Shown: one piece after another, positions 37,114 through 45,601 of the stretch
How positions within the stretch are numbered: the stretch's first letter is position 1
How the letters are laid out: each line of letters opens with the position of its first letter
Source of the DNA: Propioniciclava soli
Lineage (GTDB): Bacteria > Actinomycetota > Actinomycetes > Propionibacteriales > Propionibacteriaceae
DNA: 64,000 bases
Direction of reading: 5' to 3'
Assembly: GCF_014858005.1 (NCBI RefSeq)
Contig: NZ_JACYOT010000011.1
Span: forward strand, 1 to 64,000
The notes under the pieces: model-generated
Database searches by the model: none
The model's input: only the letters and a program-made list of their open reading frames with translations
What the model was told of the DNA's origin: nothing
Translations under genes and position numbers: made by a program

Positions 37114-38790
37114 GTGGCAGCGGGAGGTGGACTGGGACGCGCGAGCGCGCTGATGGCGTCCGGGTCGATGGTCTCCCGGGTGCTCGGGATCGTGCGCAAC
37201 GCCTTGCTGGTCGCCTGCGTCGGGTCGATGGGCGGCACGTCGGACGCCTTCCAGACCGCCAACACGCTCCCCAACACCATCTTCATCCTGCTCTCCGGCG
37301 GGGTGCTGAGCGCCGTCCTCATCCCCGAGATCACCCGGGCGATGGCCCGTGAAGACGGCGGCCAGGACATCATCGACCGGCTCCTCACCGCCGCGTTCGG
37401 CCTCGTCACGATCGTCGCCGTGGCGGCCACGCTGCTCGCCGCGCCGCTCATCACGCTGTTCCAGCTGCAGGGCCCCGCCCGCGACCTCGGCATCTTCTTC
37501 GCCTACCTGTGCCTGCCGCAGATCTTCTTCTACGGGGTCTCGGCGATCCTCGGGCAGGTGCTGAACGCCCACGATCGCTTCGCGGCGGTGATGTGGACGC
37601 CGGTGCTCGCGAACGTCGTCCAGATCGCCGGGATGGGGATCTTCCTCAGCCAGTACCTCGGCGCCCAGCCGGCCGAGCGGTGGACGCCGCCGATGATCTG
37701 GCTGCTCGCCGGCACGGCGACCCTGGGCGTGGCGGTGCAGGCGGTGGCGCTGATCCCGGCGCTGCGGGGGACGGGGTTCCGCTTCACCCCGCGCTGGGGC
37801 TGGCGCGGCTACGGGTTCCGGCGGCCGTTCCGGGTCGCGGTCTGGACGATCAGCGCGCTGCTCATCGGCCAGGCCGGCGGCGTGGTGGTCACGATGGTGG
37901 CGAATGCGGTCGCGTCCGCAGCCCGCGAGGCCGGGGTCGTCGTGGCCGGCTACATGGTGTACACGCTGGCGTTCCAGATCTTCATGGTGCCGCACGGCAT
38001 CATCACCACCTCGATCCTCACCGCCCTCTACCCGCGCATGGCCCGCTCCGCCCACGCCGGGGACGTGGCCGGCCTCCGCTCCGACGTGACCCGTGCCCTC
38101 ACCGTGCCCGCGCTCATCATGGTGCCGATCAGCGCCGCCGCCGTCGCGCTGGCCGCCCCCGGTGTCAAGGTGCTGACGCCCTCGCTCGAGCCGCCCGGCG
38201 TGACCAGCCTCGCGTGGGCGTTCTCGCTCATGGCGGTGGGGCTGTTCCCCTACGGCGTCGTCGCGCTGCAGCAGCGGTACGCCCTGGCCCGCGGCGACGG
38301 CCGGATGAACGTGCGCTTCCAACTGGTGGTCACCGGCGTCCAGCTGCTGTCCTGCGGAGCGGCCCTGCTCGTGCCGCCGGCCTGGGCGGTTGCCGTGATC
38401 TGCGCCGGCCAGACCCTCGGCAATGGCCTTGCCGCGCTCGCGTTCGTGGCGGTGGCGCAACGCCAGGTCGGCGGCCTGCCGCTGCGCCGCCTCGGTGTCC
38501 TGCTGCTGCGGCTGGTCGTGGTGTCGGTGCCCGCCGCGCTGCTGGCCGGGGGGGCCGTCGCCTGGGTGTCCGGTGCGCTCCCCTTCGCGTGGACGACCTC
38601 CCTGCTCGCCCTCGGCGCCGGCACGGCCGCGTTCCTGGTGGCGTTCGCCCTCGGCACCCGGCTGCTCCGCATCCCCGAGCTGGACGCCACCCTCCCCCGC
38701 CGCTTCCGCCCCGCCGGGGCCGCCGGGGCCGCAGGGGCCGCCGACACGCACACTCCGGGCTCGAACTCCGGTACCGGTGACGGAGTTTGA
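37114..38790 (+). CDS. murJ: Lipid II flippase MurJ
   Basis: 558 residues with about 14 membrane helices: MVSRVLGIVRNALLVACVGS, TANTLPNTIFILLSGGVLSA and YPRMARSAHAGDV are typical of the MurJ/MviN family, which flips lipid II for peptidoglycan synthesis. The protein lacks the cytoplasmic pseudokinase extension of mycobacterial MurJ. The last 17 residues (THTPGSNSGTGDGV and before) are read through a palindromic repeat and look like an accidental tail. GTG 37114 lies 50 bp after rsmG. This gene is usually near parA in relatives, here it is in the murJ-GH31 block. Confidence 0.92.
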   Translation: MAAGGGLGRASALMASGSMVSRVLGIVRNALLVACVGSMGGTSDAFQTANTLPNTIFILLSGGVLSAVLIPEITRAMAREDGGQDIIDRLLTAAFGLVTIVAVAATLLAAPLITLFQLQGPARDLGIFFAYLCLPQIFFYGVSAILGQVLNAHDRFAAVMWTPVLANVVQIAGMGIFLSQYLGAQPAERWTPPMIWLLAGTATLGVAVQAVALIPALRGTGFRFTPRWGWRGYGFRRPFRVAVWTISALLIGQAGGVVVTMVANAVASAAREAGVVVAGYMVYTLAFQIFMVPHGIITTSILTALYPRMARSAHAGDVAGLRSDVTRALTVPALIMVPISAAAVALAAPGVKVLTPSLEPPGVTSLAWAFSLMAVGLFPYGVVALQQRYALARGDGRMNVRFQLVVTGVQLLSCGAALLVPPAWAVAVICAGQTLGNGLAALAFVAVAQRQVGGLPLRRLGVLLLRLVVVSVPAALLAGGAVAWVSGALPFAWTTSLLALGAGTAAFLVAFALGTRLLRIPELDATLPRRFRPAGAAGAAGAADTHTPGSNSGTGDGV

Positions 38791-38809
38791 GCACGTTTCC
38801 GGAGTTTGA
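38740..38809. repeat. 70-bp interspersed palindromic repeat, copy 2
   Basis: Ungapped match to 24996-25065 (58 of 70 bases identical by my count). It contains TCGAACTCCG, then CGGAGTTTGA twice (38781-38790 and 38800-38809), in direct and inverted arrangement. It overlaps the 3' end of murJ and supplies its stop codon. Confidence 0.8.
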
Positions 38810-38989
38810 ACCTCGGGCGTGGCCCCTCACCCCTGTCCGACCCCTTCCCGAGTGAAACCTCGCACCCCCCGCCGGCCCGACCGTGGAGCCGATCCAGCGA
38901 CTACGGTGGTCTCGCGCAGGCCCGACCGGGGCCACGTGACGCCCACCCCATCCGGCCCGTGCCCAACCAGCGACGTGAAGGGATCCACC

Positions 38990-41455
38990 GTGTTCGCGAT
39001 GTCCGACGGAAAGCCCGCTCCCGCCCACCCCGATGCGGTGATCAGCGGAGACACCTGGCGCTTCACGGTGCTCTCCGAACGGCTCATCCGCCTGGAGTGG
39101 GACGCCGAGGGCCGTTTCGTCGACGAGCGCACGCAGCTGGTGGTCAACCGGGAGTTCGAGGTGCCGGAGTTCACCGTCACCGAAGTCGGCGACGGCGACG
39201 GCGACGGCGTGGAGATCACCACGAGCCACCTGCGCCTGCGCTACTCCGGGGGGCCGTTCTCCGGGTCGTCGCTCTCGGTGACGCTCGTCCGCGGCGGCAC
39301 CGACCCGCACTACACCACGTGGCGCTTCGGCGATTCCTACCCCCAGCACCTGCCCCTGCGCGGCAATCTGTTCGGCACGGCCCGGACGCTGGACGAGGTG
39401 GACGGCGCCTGCCCGCTCGAACCGGGCATCCTCGCCACCTACGGTTTCGCCACGCTCGACGACTCCACCTCGGTGATCCTCACCCCGGACGGCTGGGTGG
39501 CGCCCCGGCCGAGCCTGGGGGCGTCCGAACCCGCCCGCGACCTCTACCTCTTCGGCCACGGCCGCGACTACGCCGCCGCCCTCGCCGACTACCACCACCT
39601 GACCGGCCCGACGCCGCTCGTCCCCCGCTTCGTGCTCGGCAACTGGTGGTCGCGCTACTGGCCCTACTCCGACACCGAGTACCTCGCCCTCATGGACACC
39701 TTCGCCGAGCACAGGCTGCCCTTCTCGGTCGCGGTCATCGACATGGACTGGCACCTCGTCGACATCGACCCCGAGATCGGAACGGGGTGGACCGGCTACA
39801 CCTGGAACCCCGACCTCTTCCCCCATCCCGAGCGTTTCCTCGGTGAGCTCCACCGCCGCGGCCTCGCGGCCACGCTCAACGTCCACCCCGCCGACGGCGT
39901 CCGCCGCCACGAGGAGCGGTACCCGGAGATGGCCCGCGCCCTCGGCATGGACCCCGCCGACGGCGTCCGTGTTGAATTCGACGTCACCGACCGCGCCTTC
40001 GTGGACGCCTACCTCACCCACCTCCACCACCCCCGGGAGGCCGAGGGCGTCGACTTCTGGTGGCTCGACTGGCAGTCCGGCGGCACCACGCGCATCCCCG
40101 GCCTGGACCCGCTGTGGATGCTCAACCACATCCACTACACGGACGCCGCGCGCGCGGGCCGGCGCCCGCTCACGTTCTCCCGCTACGCGGGGCCGGGCAG
40201 CCACCGCTACCCCGTGGGGTTCTCCGGTGACACGATCACGACCTGGGAGTCCCTCGACTTCCAGCCCTACTTCACCGCCACGGCCGCCAACATCGGCTAC
40301 CCGTGGTGGAGCCACGACATCGGCGGCCACATGTTCGGCGACCGTGACGTCGAAATGGCCGTCCGGTGGTTCCAGCTCGGCGCGTTCTCGCCGATCAACC
40401 GGCTCCATTCGGCGAACAGCCCGTTCGCCACCAAGGAGCCGTGGTCCTACGGCCCGGCGGCCGCCGCCGTCATGGGCGCGTTCCTGCGGCTGCGGCACAA
40501 GATGGTGCCCTTCTGGTACACCGCCGCCTGGGCCGCCCACACCGACCACACCGCCCTCGTCCGGCCGGTGTACCACGAGCACCCGATGGTCCGCGACGCC
40601 TACCTCGTGCCCAACCAGGCCCTCATCGGCGAGCACCTGCTGCTCGCCCCCATCACTGCCCCCGGCGACCCGCGCACGCATGTCGCGTCCGTCGCCGCGT
40701 GGCTGCCGCCCGGCGCGTGGGTCGACCTGTTCACCGGGCTGCGCTACGACGGCGGACGCCGCCTCGTCCTCCACCGCCCCCTCGGTCAGTACCCGGTGTT
40801 CGCCCGGGCCGGTGCCGTCCTCCCCCTGCAGGCGGACGCGTTGGCCGACATCGCCGCCAATCCGGACGCCCTCGAGCTGCGCGTGATTCCCGGCGACGGG
40901 CGCTCCACCCTTGCTGAGGACGACGTGACCGGCGTCCCCACCCTGGCCGATCGCCGCCAGACCGTCTTCACCCAGCGTCTCGTGGTGGACGCCGACGGCG
41001 CGGCCGAGCTCGTGCTCACCGCCGAGGCGCCCACCGGACCCGCGTACGGTGCGCCCCGCTCCGTCGTGGTCGACGTGGCCGGTGTCGCGTCGGTGGCGGC
41101 GGCCGAGCTCCGGGTGGGCGGCAGCGTGGTCGAGCTGCCCCGCGCCGCGCAGGGAAGCCCGCATGGTGATGAATTGTTGGCACCGGCGCTGCGGTGCGAG
41201 CTGGGCCACGTGGACCTCGACGCCGGCTTCGAGCTCACCCTGCGTGGCGCGCGCCCGATCGCGCGCGACACCACCGCGGACGCCCACGCGCTGCTCGCCG
41301 CCGCGGAGATCGCGTTCGTCGCCAAGGAACAGGCCTGGCAGGCGGTGAAGAACCACACCGGCCTCGCCCTGGCCGAGGAGCTGGCGACCATCGACCTGCC
41401 CGACGACCTCCGCGGTGCGCTGGTCGAGATCGCCTCAGGCGGCGCGGTCTGGTGA
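38990..41455 (+). CDS. Glycoside hydrolase family 31 (alpha-glucosidase/alpha-xylosidase-like)
   Basis: 821 residues. N-terminal beta domain, (beta/alpha)8 catalytic domain with the nucleophile Asp in FWWLDWQ (about residue 358) and the acid/base Asp in SHDIGGHMFG (about 441), then C-terminal beta domains. Enzymes of this family cut alpha-glucosidic or alpha-xylosidic bonds. No signal peptide, so cytoplasmic. GTG 38990 is preceded by AAGGGA at good spacing. The C-terminal 50 residues are helical and unusual for the family. Substrate cannot be told from sequence. Confidence 0.92.
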   Translation: MFAMSDGKPAPAHPDAVISGDTWRFTVLSERLIRLEWDAEGRFVDERTQLVVNREFEVPEFTVTEVGDGDGDGVEITTSHLRLRYSGGPFSGSSLSVTLVRGGTDPHYTTWRFGDSYPQHLPLRGNLFGTARTLDEVDGACPLEPGILATYGFATLDDSTSVILTPDGWVAPRPSLGASEPARDLYLFGHGRDYAAALADYHHLTGPTPLVPRFVLGNWWSRYWPYSDTEYLALMDTFAEHRLPFSVAVIDMDWHLVDIDPEIGTGWTGYTWNPDLFPHPERFLGELHRRGLAATLNVHPADGVRRHEERYPEMARALGMDPADGVRVEFDVTDRAFVDAYLTHLHHPREAEGVDFWWLDWQSGGTTRIPGLDPLWMLNHIHYTDAARAGRRPLTFSRYAGPGSHRYPVGFSGDTITTWESLDFQPYFTATAANIGYPWWSHDIGGHMFGDRDVEMAVRWFQLGAFSPINRLHSANSPFATKEPWSYGPAAAAVMGAFLRLRHKMVPFWYTAAWAAHTDHTALVRPVYHEHPMVRDAYLVPNQALIGEHLLLAPITAPGDPRTHVASVAAWLPPGAWVDLFTGLRYDGGRRLVLHRPLGQYPVFARAGAVLPLQADALADIAANPDALELRVIPGDGRSTLAEDDVTGVPTLADRRQTVFTQRLVVDADGAAELVLTAEAPTGPAYGAPRSVVVDVAGVASVAAAELRVGGSVVELPRAAQGSPHGDELLAPALRCELGHVDLDAGFELTLRGARPIARDTTADAHALLAAAEIAFVAKEQAWQAVKNHTGLALAEELATIDLPDDLRGALVEIASGGAVW

Positions 41456-41497
41456 GGCCGGCGCAGCCCCCAGCGATGGGCCGGTGGTGGCGTCCCC

Positions 41498-42292
41498 TCA
41501 CCAGGCGAGGGCGACGGCGAGCAGCACGAGGGCCTGGGTGATCTCGATCAGGGAGCCGAAGGTGTCCCCGGTCAGGCCGCCGAACCGCCGGAGCAGGTGA
41601 CGGATCCAGCCGGCCGCCACCAGCCAGGCCAGCAGACTGCCCACGCCGAGCACCACCGCCCCGCGCACTCCCCCGGCCCACCAACCGGCACCCCCCGCGA
41701 CGGCCAGCGCAGCGACGGCCGTCATGAGGAATGTGACCGGCGCCGTCACCTGCGCGAACAATTGCCCGAACCCGCCGTCGCGGGCCGGAGCGAACCACCG
41801 CGTCGTGCCCAGCAGCGCCGACACCCGGCCCACCAGCGGCGCGGCCACGAGGGCCGCCACCACGCCCGCGGCGTCCAACCGCGGTGACGCCAGCGCCGCG
41901 ACGTCCAGCAGCAACACGAACACGAGTGTCGCCACGCCCATCGGCCCGATGTCGGACTGCCGCATGATGACGAGCGCGTCGGTGGCCGGCTTGCGCGAGC
42001 CGAGGGCGTCCGCCGTGTCGGCGACGCCGTCGAGGTGGAGGGCGCCGGTGAGGCCGGCCAGCGCGGCGACCCCCACCGCGGCGGCGAGCAGCGGGCCCGC
42101 CCCGGCGGCGAGCACCACCCAGGCCGCGACACCCGCCAGCACCCCCAGCAGCAGCCCGACCCACGGCAGCGCCGCGATGGCCCGCCGCGGCGTGTGGGGT
42201 CCGACGGCCACGGGCGGCACCGGGAGCCACGTGAAGAAGCTGACGCCGGCGTGCACCCCCTCCCCCACCGCCGCGAAGAACCCGCGGCTCAC
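41498..42292 (-). CDS. cobS: Adenosylcobinamide-GDP ribazoletransferase (cobalamin synthase)
   Basis: 264 residues, about seven membrane helices, and the family's acidic motif in HLDGVADTADALGSRK. It joins adenosylcobinamide-GDP with alpha-ribazole (phosphate) to make the final corrinoid. GTG 42292 overlaps the cobU stop (GTGA), so cobU and cobS are coupled. Confidence 0.93.
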   Translation of the reverse strand: MSRGFFAAVGEGVHAGVSFFTWLPVPPVAVGPHTPRRAIAALPWVGLLLGVLAGVAAWVVLAAGAGPLLAAAVGVAALAGLTGALHLDGVADTADALGSRKPATDALVIMRQSDIGPMGVATLVFVLLLDVAALASPRLDAAGVVAALVAAPLVGRVSALLGTTRWFAPARDGGFGQLFAQVTAPVTFLMTAVAALAVAGGAGWWAGGVRGAVVLGVGSLLAWLVAAGWIRHLLRRFGGLTGDTFGSLIEITQALVLLAVALAW

Positions 42293-42843
42293 GGCTTCAA
42301 CCTCGTCGGCAGGCCGGCCACCAGCCACCACACCTCGTCGGTCACGGCCGCCACGCGGGCGTTGACGATGCCCATCTGGTCGCGGAACAGGCGGCCGGAC
42401 GCCGTGGCCGGCACCACGCCCTGGCCCACCTCGTTCGTCACGAGCACCACGTCGCGCCCCGTGCGCTCCAGCGCGGCCACCAGCTCATCGACCCGGTCAC
42501 CCAGGCAGCGCAGTCCCTCGGCGGCGTCGGCCTCCCAGCAGCCGCACGCGTCCATCACGCGGGTGAGCCACACGGTCAGGCAGTCGATCAGGACGACGGC
42601 GCCTTGCTCGGCCGATCCGCTTCCCGGGCCCTCCCCCAGCACGGCCGCCAGGTCGACGGTCTCCACCGAGCGCCACGAGGCCGGCCGCCGCGCGACGTGC
42701 GCCGCGATGCGCTCGGCCCACTCCGGGTCATCGACGCGCGGCTCGGAGGTCGCGACGTAGTCGACGGACGCGGCGTCCGCCACGAGCTGTTCGGCGAACC
42801 GGGATTTGCCCGACCGCGCCCCGCCGATCACCAGCCGCCGCAC
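42289..42843 (-). CDS. cobU: Adenosylcobinamide kinase / adenosylcobinamide-phosphate guanylyltransferase
   Basis: 184 residues with the P-loop GGARSGKSRFAE at the N-terminus, the YVATSEPRVDDPEW guanylate region and VLVTNEVGQGVVP. It phosphorylates adenosylcobinamide and adds GMP from GTP. It starts 2 bp downstream of the cobT stop, and overlaps cobS. Confidence 0.94.
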   Translation of the reverse strand: MRRLVIGGARSGKSRFAEQLVADAASVDYVATSEPRVDDPEWAERIAAHVARRPASWRSVETVDLAAVLGEGPGSGSAEQGAVVLIDCLTVWLTRVMDACGCWEADAAEGLRCLGDRVDELVAALERTGRDVVLVTNEVGQGVVPATASGRLFRDQMGIVNARVAAVTDEVWWLVAGLPTRLKP

Positions 42844-42844
42844 G

Positions 42845-43915
42845 TCAGGCCCCCGGCGCGATGCCGGCGGACGCGAACGTCGCCATCTCGGCCATGAGCG
42901 TCGCCGACGCCGCCACCACCGGCAGCGCCGTCACCGCCCCGGAGCCCTCCCCGAGCCGCAACCCCAAACGCAGCACCGGCCGCAACCCCAACGCGGCGAG
43001 CGCGGCGGCGCACCCCGGCTCGGCCCCCTCGTGACCGGCGATCCAGAAGTCGGACGCCGCCGGCGCCAGCGCCGCGGCCACCAGCGCGGCCGACAAGACG
43101 TTCACGCCGTCGAGCACCACCGGCACCCGCGCCGCCGCCGCCCCCAGCAGCACCCCGACGATGGCCGCGTGCTCCAACCCACCCACGGCCGCCAGCGCCG
43201 CGAGCGGATCGGCGGCAGTGGCGCCGTTGACGTCGATCGCCCGCGCCACGAGCGCCTTCTTGCGCGCCAGCCGCTCCCCGGCTGCGCCGGCGCCGGCGCC
43301 GGTGCTCTCCGCGGGCGGCAAGCCCGTGAACACCGACACCAACGCCGCGGCCGCCGTCGTGTTGCCGATGCCGACCTCGCCGGGCACCAGGCAGCGGTGG
43401 CCGCGGGCCACAGCGTCGGCGGCGACGGTGAGCCCCACCTCGATCGCGGCCGTGCACTGCGCGGGCGTCAGGGCGGGCCCGACCGTCATGTCGGCGGTGC
43501 CCGCCGCGATGCGCCGGTCGTGGACGCCGGCGTCCTCGGGCAGGGCCGTGACCATGCCGACGTCGTACACCGCCACGTCCGCCCCCGCGTGCCGGGCCAG
43601 GACCGAGACAGCGGCTCCCCCGCCCGCGACCCCGGCCGCCATCTGCGCGGTGACCTCCTGCGGCCAGGGTGAGGGGCCGTGGGTCTGGACGCCGTGGTCG
43701 CCGGCGAAGACCGTCACCAGCGCGGGGGCGGGCACCGGCGGCGGGCACGTGCCGGCGATGGCGGCCAGCCTGCACCCCAGCGTCTCGAGCTCGCCGAGCG
43801 AACCCGGCGGTTTCAGCATGGCCAGCTGGTGGGCCTCGGCTGCGGCGCGCGCGTCGGCGTCCGCGCCGGTGATGGCGGCCAGCGTGCGGCCGAGCGGGCT
43901 GTCGGGATGGGTCAT
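42845..43915 (-). CDS. cobT: Nicotinate-nucleotide-dimethylbenzimidazole phosphoribosyltransferase
   Basis: 356 residues: MLKPPGSLGELE, VTVFAGDHGVQTHGPSPWP, GEVGIGNTTAAAALVS and the C-terminal GHEGAEPG and RLGEGSGA (catalytic Glu) are the CobT hallmarks. It activates the lower-ligand base. ATG 43915 is the start; longer frames run through the promoter of the divergent phosphatase gene. The operon cobT-cobU-cobS follows. Confidence 0.95.
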   Translation of the reverse strand: MTHPDSPLGRTLAAITGADADARAAAEAHQLAMLKPPGSLGELETLGCRLAAIAGTCPPPVPAPALVTVFAGDHGVQTHGPSPWPQEVTAQMAAGVAGGGAAVSVLARHAGADVAVYDVGMVTALPEDAGVHDRRIAAGTADMTVGPALTPAQCTAAIEVGLTVAADAVARGHRCLVPGEVGIGNTTAAAALVSVFTGLPPAESTGAGAGAAGERLARKKALVARAIDVNGATAADPLAALAAVGGLEHAAIVGVLLGAAAARVPVVLDGVNVLSAALVAAALAPAASDFWIAGHEGAEPGCAAALAALGLRPVLRLGLRLGEGSGAVTALPVVAASATLMAEMATFASAGIAPGA

Positions 43916-43951
43916 GGGCTTCTCTCCGGTGGGTGTCGTTACGGTGAGGGG

Positions 43952-44533
43952 GTGAGGTGGATCCTGGTGCGGCACGGGCAGTCGACGTGGAACGTCGAGG
44001 GTCGGGTGCAGGGCCAAGCGCCCGGCGTCGGCCTGACCGAGCTGGGCCGGCAGCAGGCGGCGGACGCCGGCGCCGCGGTCGCGGCGGTGCTGGGCCCCGA
44101 GGTGGACGGAGCGAGCGTGCGCGTCCTCACCTCCGACCTCGAGCGGGCCGCCGCGACGGCCGCGGTGGTGGCGGACGCGGTCGGCGCGCCGGTGGCGGCC
44201 GACCCGGACCTCCGCGAGCAGGACGCCGGCACCCTGACCGGACGCCTCACGCGCGAGCTCACCGCCCTGCCGACGCCTCCCGGGAGCCACGTGCACGCGG
44301 TGCGGTGGGGCGGCGGGGAGTCGATCGCGGACGTCTGGGAGCGCGTCGCCCGGTTCGTGGCCCGGACGCCGCCGGCCGCGGCGGTGGTCGTCGTCTCCCA
44401 CAGCGCGACCCTGCAGGTGCTGCGCGCGGTGCTGGGGGGACGGTCCGGTGCCGAGGTGAGCTGGCGTGACGTGACCTGGCACGATGCGCTACTCACGGGC
44501 GGAGTCCTGGTGGTGGACGTGCCCGAAACCTGA
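43952..44533 (+). CDS. Histidine phosphatase, probable alpha-ribazole phosphatase (CobC-like)
   Basis: 193 residues with the phosphoglycerate-mutase-type RHGQSTWN catalytic motif near the N-terminus and the second histidine in VVVVSHSATLQVL. In a cobalamin locus this fits alpha-ribazole-5'-phosphate phosphatase. GTG 43952 has a GGTGAGGG-like ribosome binding site. It is convergent with, and overlaps by 45 bp, the aminotransferase gene. The exact substrate is inferred from context. Confidence 0.8.
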   Translation: MRWILVRHGQSTWNVEGRVQGQAPGVGLTELGRQQAADAGAAVAAVLGPEVDGASVRVLTSDLERAAATAAVVADAVGAPVAADPDLREQDAGTLTGRLTRELTALPTPPGSHVHAVRWGGGESIADVWERVARFVARTPPAAAVVVVSHSATLQVLRAVLGGRSGAEVSWRDVTWHDALLTGGVLVVDVPET

Positions 44534-45601
44534 GGACGACGCCTCGACCGCCTCCTGACGGAGGGCCCCGAGCACCCGGGCGAACTGCTGCGAGGTGGCG
44601 GCGTCGCGCACCGCGACCCGGATCCACTCCGGGCCGAGCCCCGGGAACGTCTCCCCACGCCGCACCGCGAACCCCCGATCGGCGAGCCGCTCCCGCACGC
44701 GCGGCCCGGCGGCGGTGGCGTCCACCAGCACGAACGGGGCCCCGGGTGTGGTCGCGTGGGGCACCGGGAATCCCGCCCCGGCCAGGGCGGACAGCAGGGC
44801 GGCGCGGTCGGCGTCCGTCCGGGTGGCGATGGCGGACGCCTCGGCCCTGGCCCGCGGCGTGGCGGACGCGCTCAGGGCGCGCAGCCCCGGAGTCGACACC
44901 TCCCACGGCACCTGCTGCGCGGCGAGGCGCGCGATGAGATTGGGGTCGCCCACGACGTAGCCGGCCCGCACGCCGGCCAGGCCCCACATCTTCGTGACCG
45001 AGCGCACCACCAGCAGGCCGGTGAGGTCCGGCGTCCCGCCACCCACCTCACGCGGGCCCAGCAGGGAGGCGGACTCGTGGGCGAAGTCCATGAACGCCTC
45101 GTCAACGACCAGCACGCGCCCGGGGCGGCGCAACGCGCGGACCCGTTCGGCCGGGTGCAGCACGCCCGTCGGGTTGGTCGGGTTGCCCAGCACCACCAGG
45201 TCGGCATCGGCCGGCACGAGGGCCGCGTCCAGCGTGAACGGCGGCGGCAGCAGGACGCGGCGCACCTGGGCCCCGGCGCGCAGCAGGGCGGCCTCGGGCT
45301 CGGTGAACTGGGGGTGCACGATGGCCGGCCTGCGCGCGCGCACACCGCGGGCCACCAGCGTGAACGCGGCCGCCGCGCCTGCGGTGGGCAGCACGCACGC
45401 GGCCGGGACGCTGTGCCGCGCGGCCAGGGCTTCCCTGGCCGCGGTGGGGTCGGGGTAGGCCACCCAGTCGGGGGGCGTCCCCAGCGCCGCCGCCAGCCAG
45501 GGCGGCGGGCCGGGGCGGACGTTGACGGCCAGATCCACCAACCCGGGCGAGGTATCGGCGTCGCCGTGGTGGTCGAGATCGAACGAGGGCGCCGTGCTCA
45601 C
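44489..45601 (-). CDS. PLP aminotransferase, CobD-like (threonine-phosphate decarboxylase / histidinol-phosphate aminotransferase fold)
   Basis: 370 residues with the PLP lysine in SVTKMWGLAGVRAGY, LGNPTNPTGVLHP and LVVDEAFMDFAHESASLL. In B12 loci this type makes (R)-1-aminopropan-2-ol phosphate. Fold type I relatives include histidinol-phosphate aminotransferase, so the call rests partly on context. Its ATG overlaps the cobQ stop (ATGA). Confidence 0.8.
   Translation of the reverse strand: MSTAPSFDLDHHGDADTSPGLVDLAVNVRPGPPPWLAAALGTPPDWVAYPDPTAAREALAARHSVPAACVLPTAGAAAAFTLVARGVRARRPAIVHPQFTEPEAALLRAGAQVRRVLLPPPFTLDAALVPADADLVVLGNPTNPTGVLHPAERVRALRRPGRVLVVDEAFMDFAHESASLLGPREVGGGTPDLTGLLVVRSVTKMWGLAGVRAGYVVGDPNLIARLAAQQVPWEVSTPGLRALSASATPRARAEASAIATRTDADRAALLSALAGAGFPVPHATTPGAPFVLVDATAAGPRVRERLADRGFAVRRGETFPGLGPEWIRVAVRDAATSQQFARVLGALRQEAVEASSSGFGHVHHQDSARE

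Noticed and set aside
38330-41356. 1008-codon minus-strand frame over murJ and GH31
   Set aside because: Shadow of two well-supported plus-strand genes; Gly/Val/Asp-rich low-complexity.
43916-43951. Cobalamin riboswitch upstream of cobT
   Set aside because: Only 36 bp lie between the divergent genes, too short for a B12 riboswitch, and no B12 box is seen.
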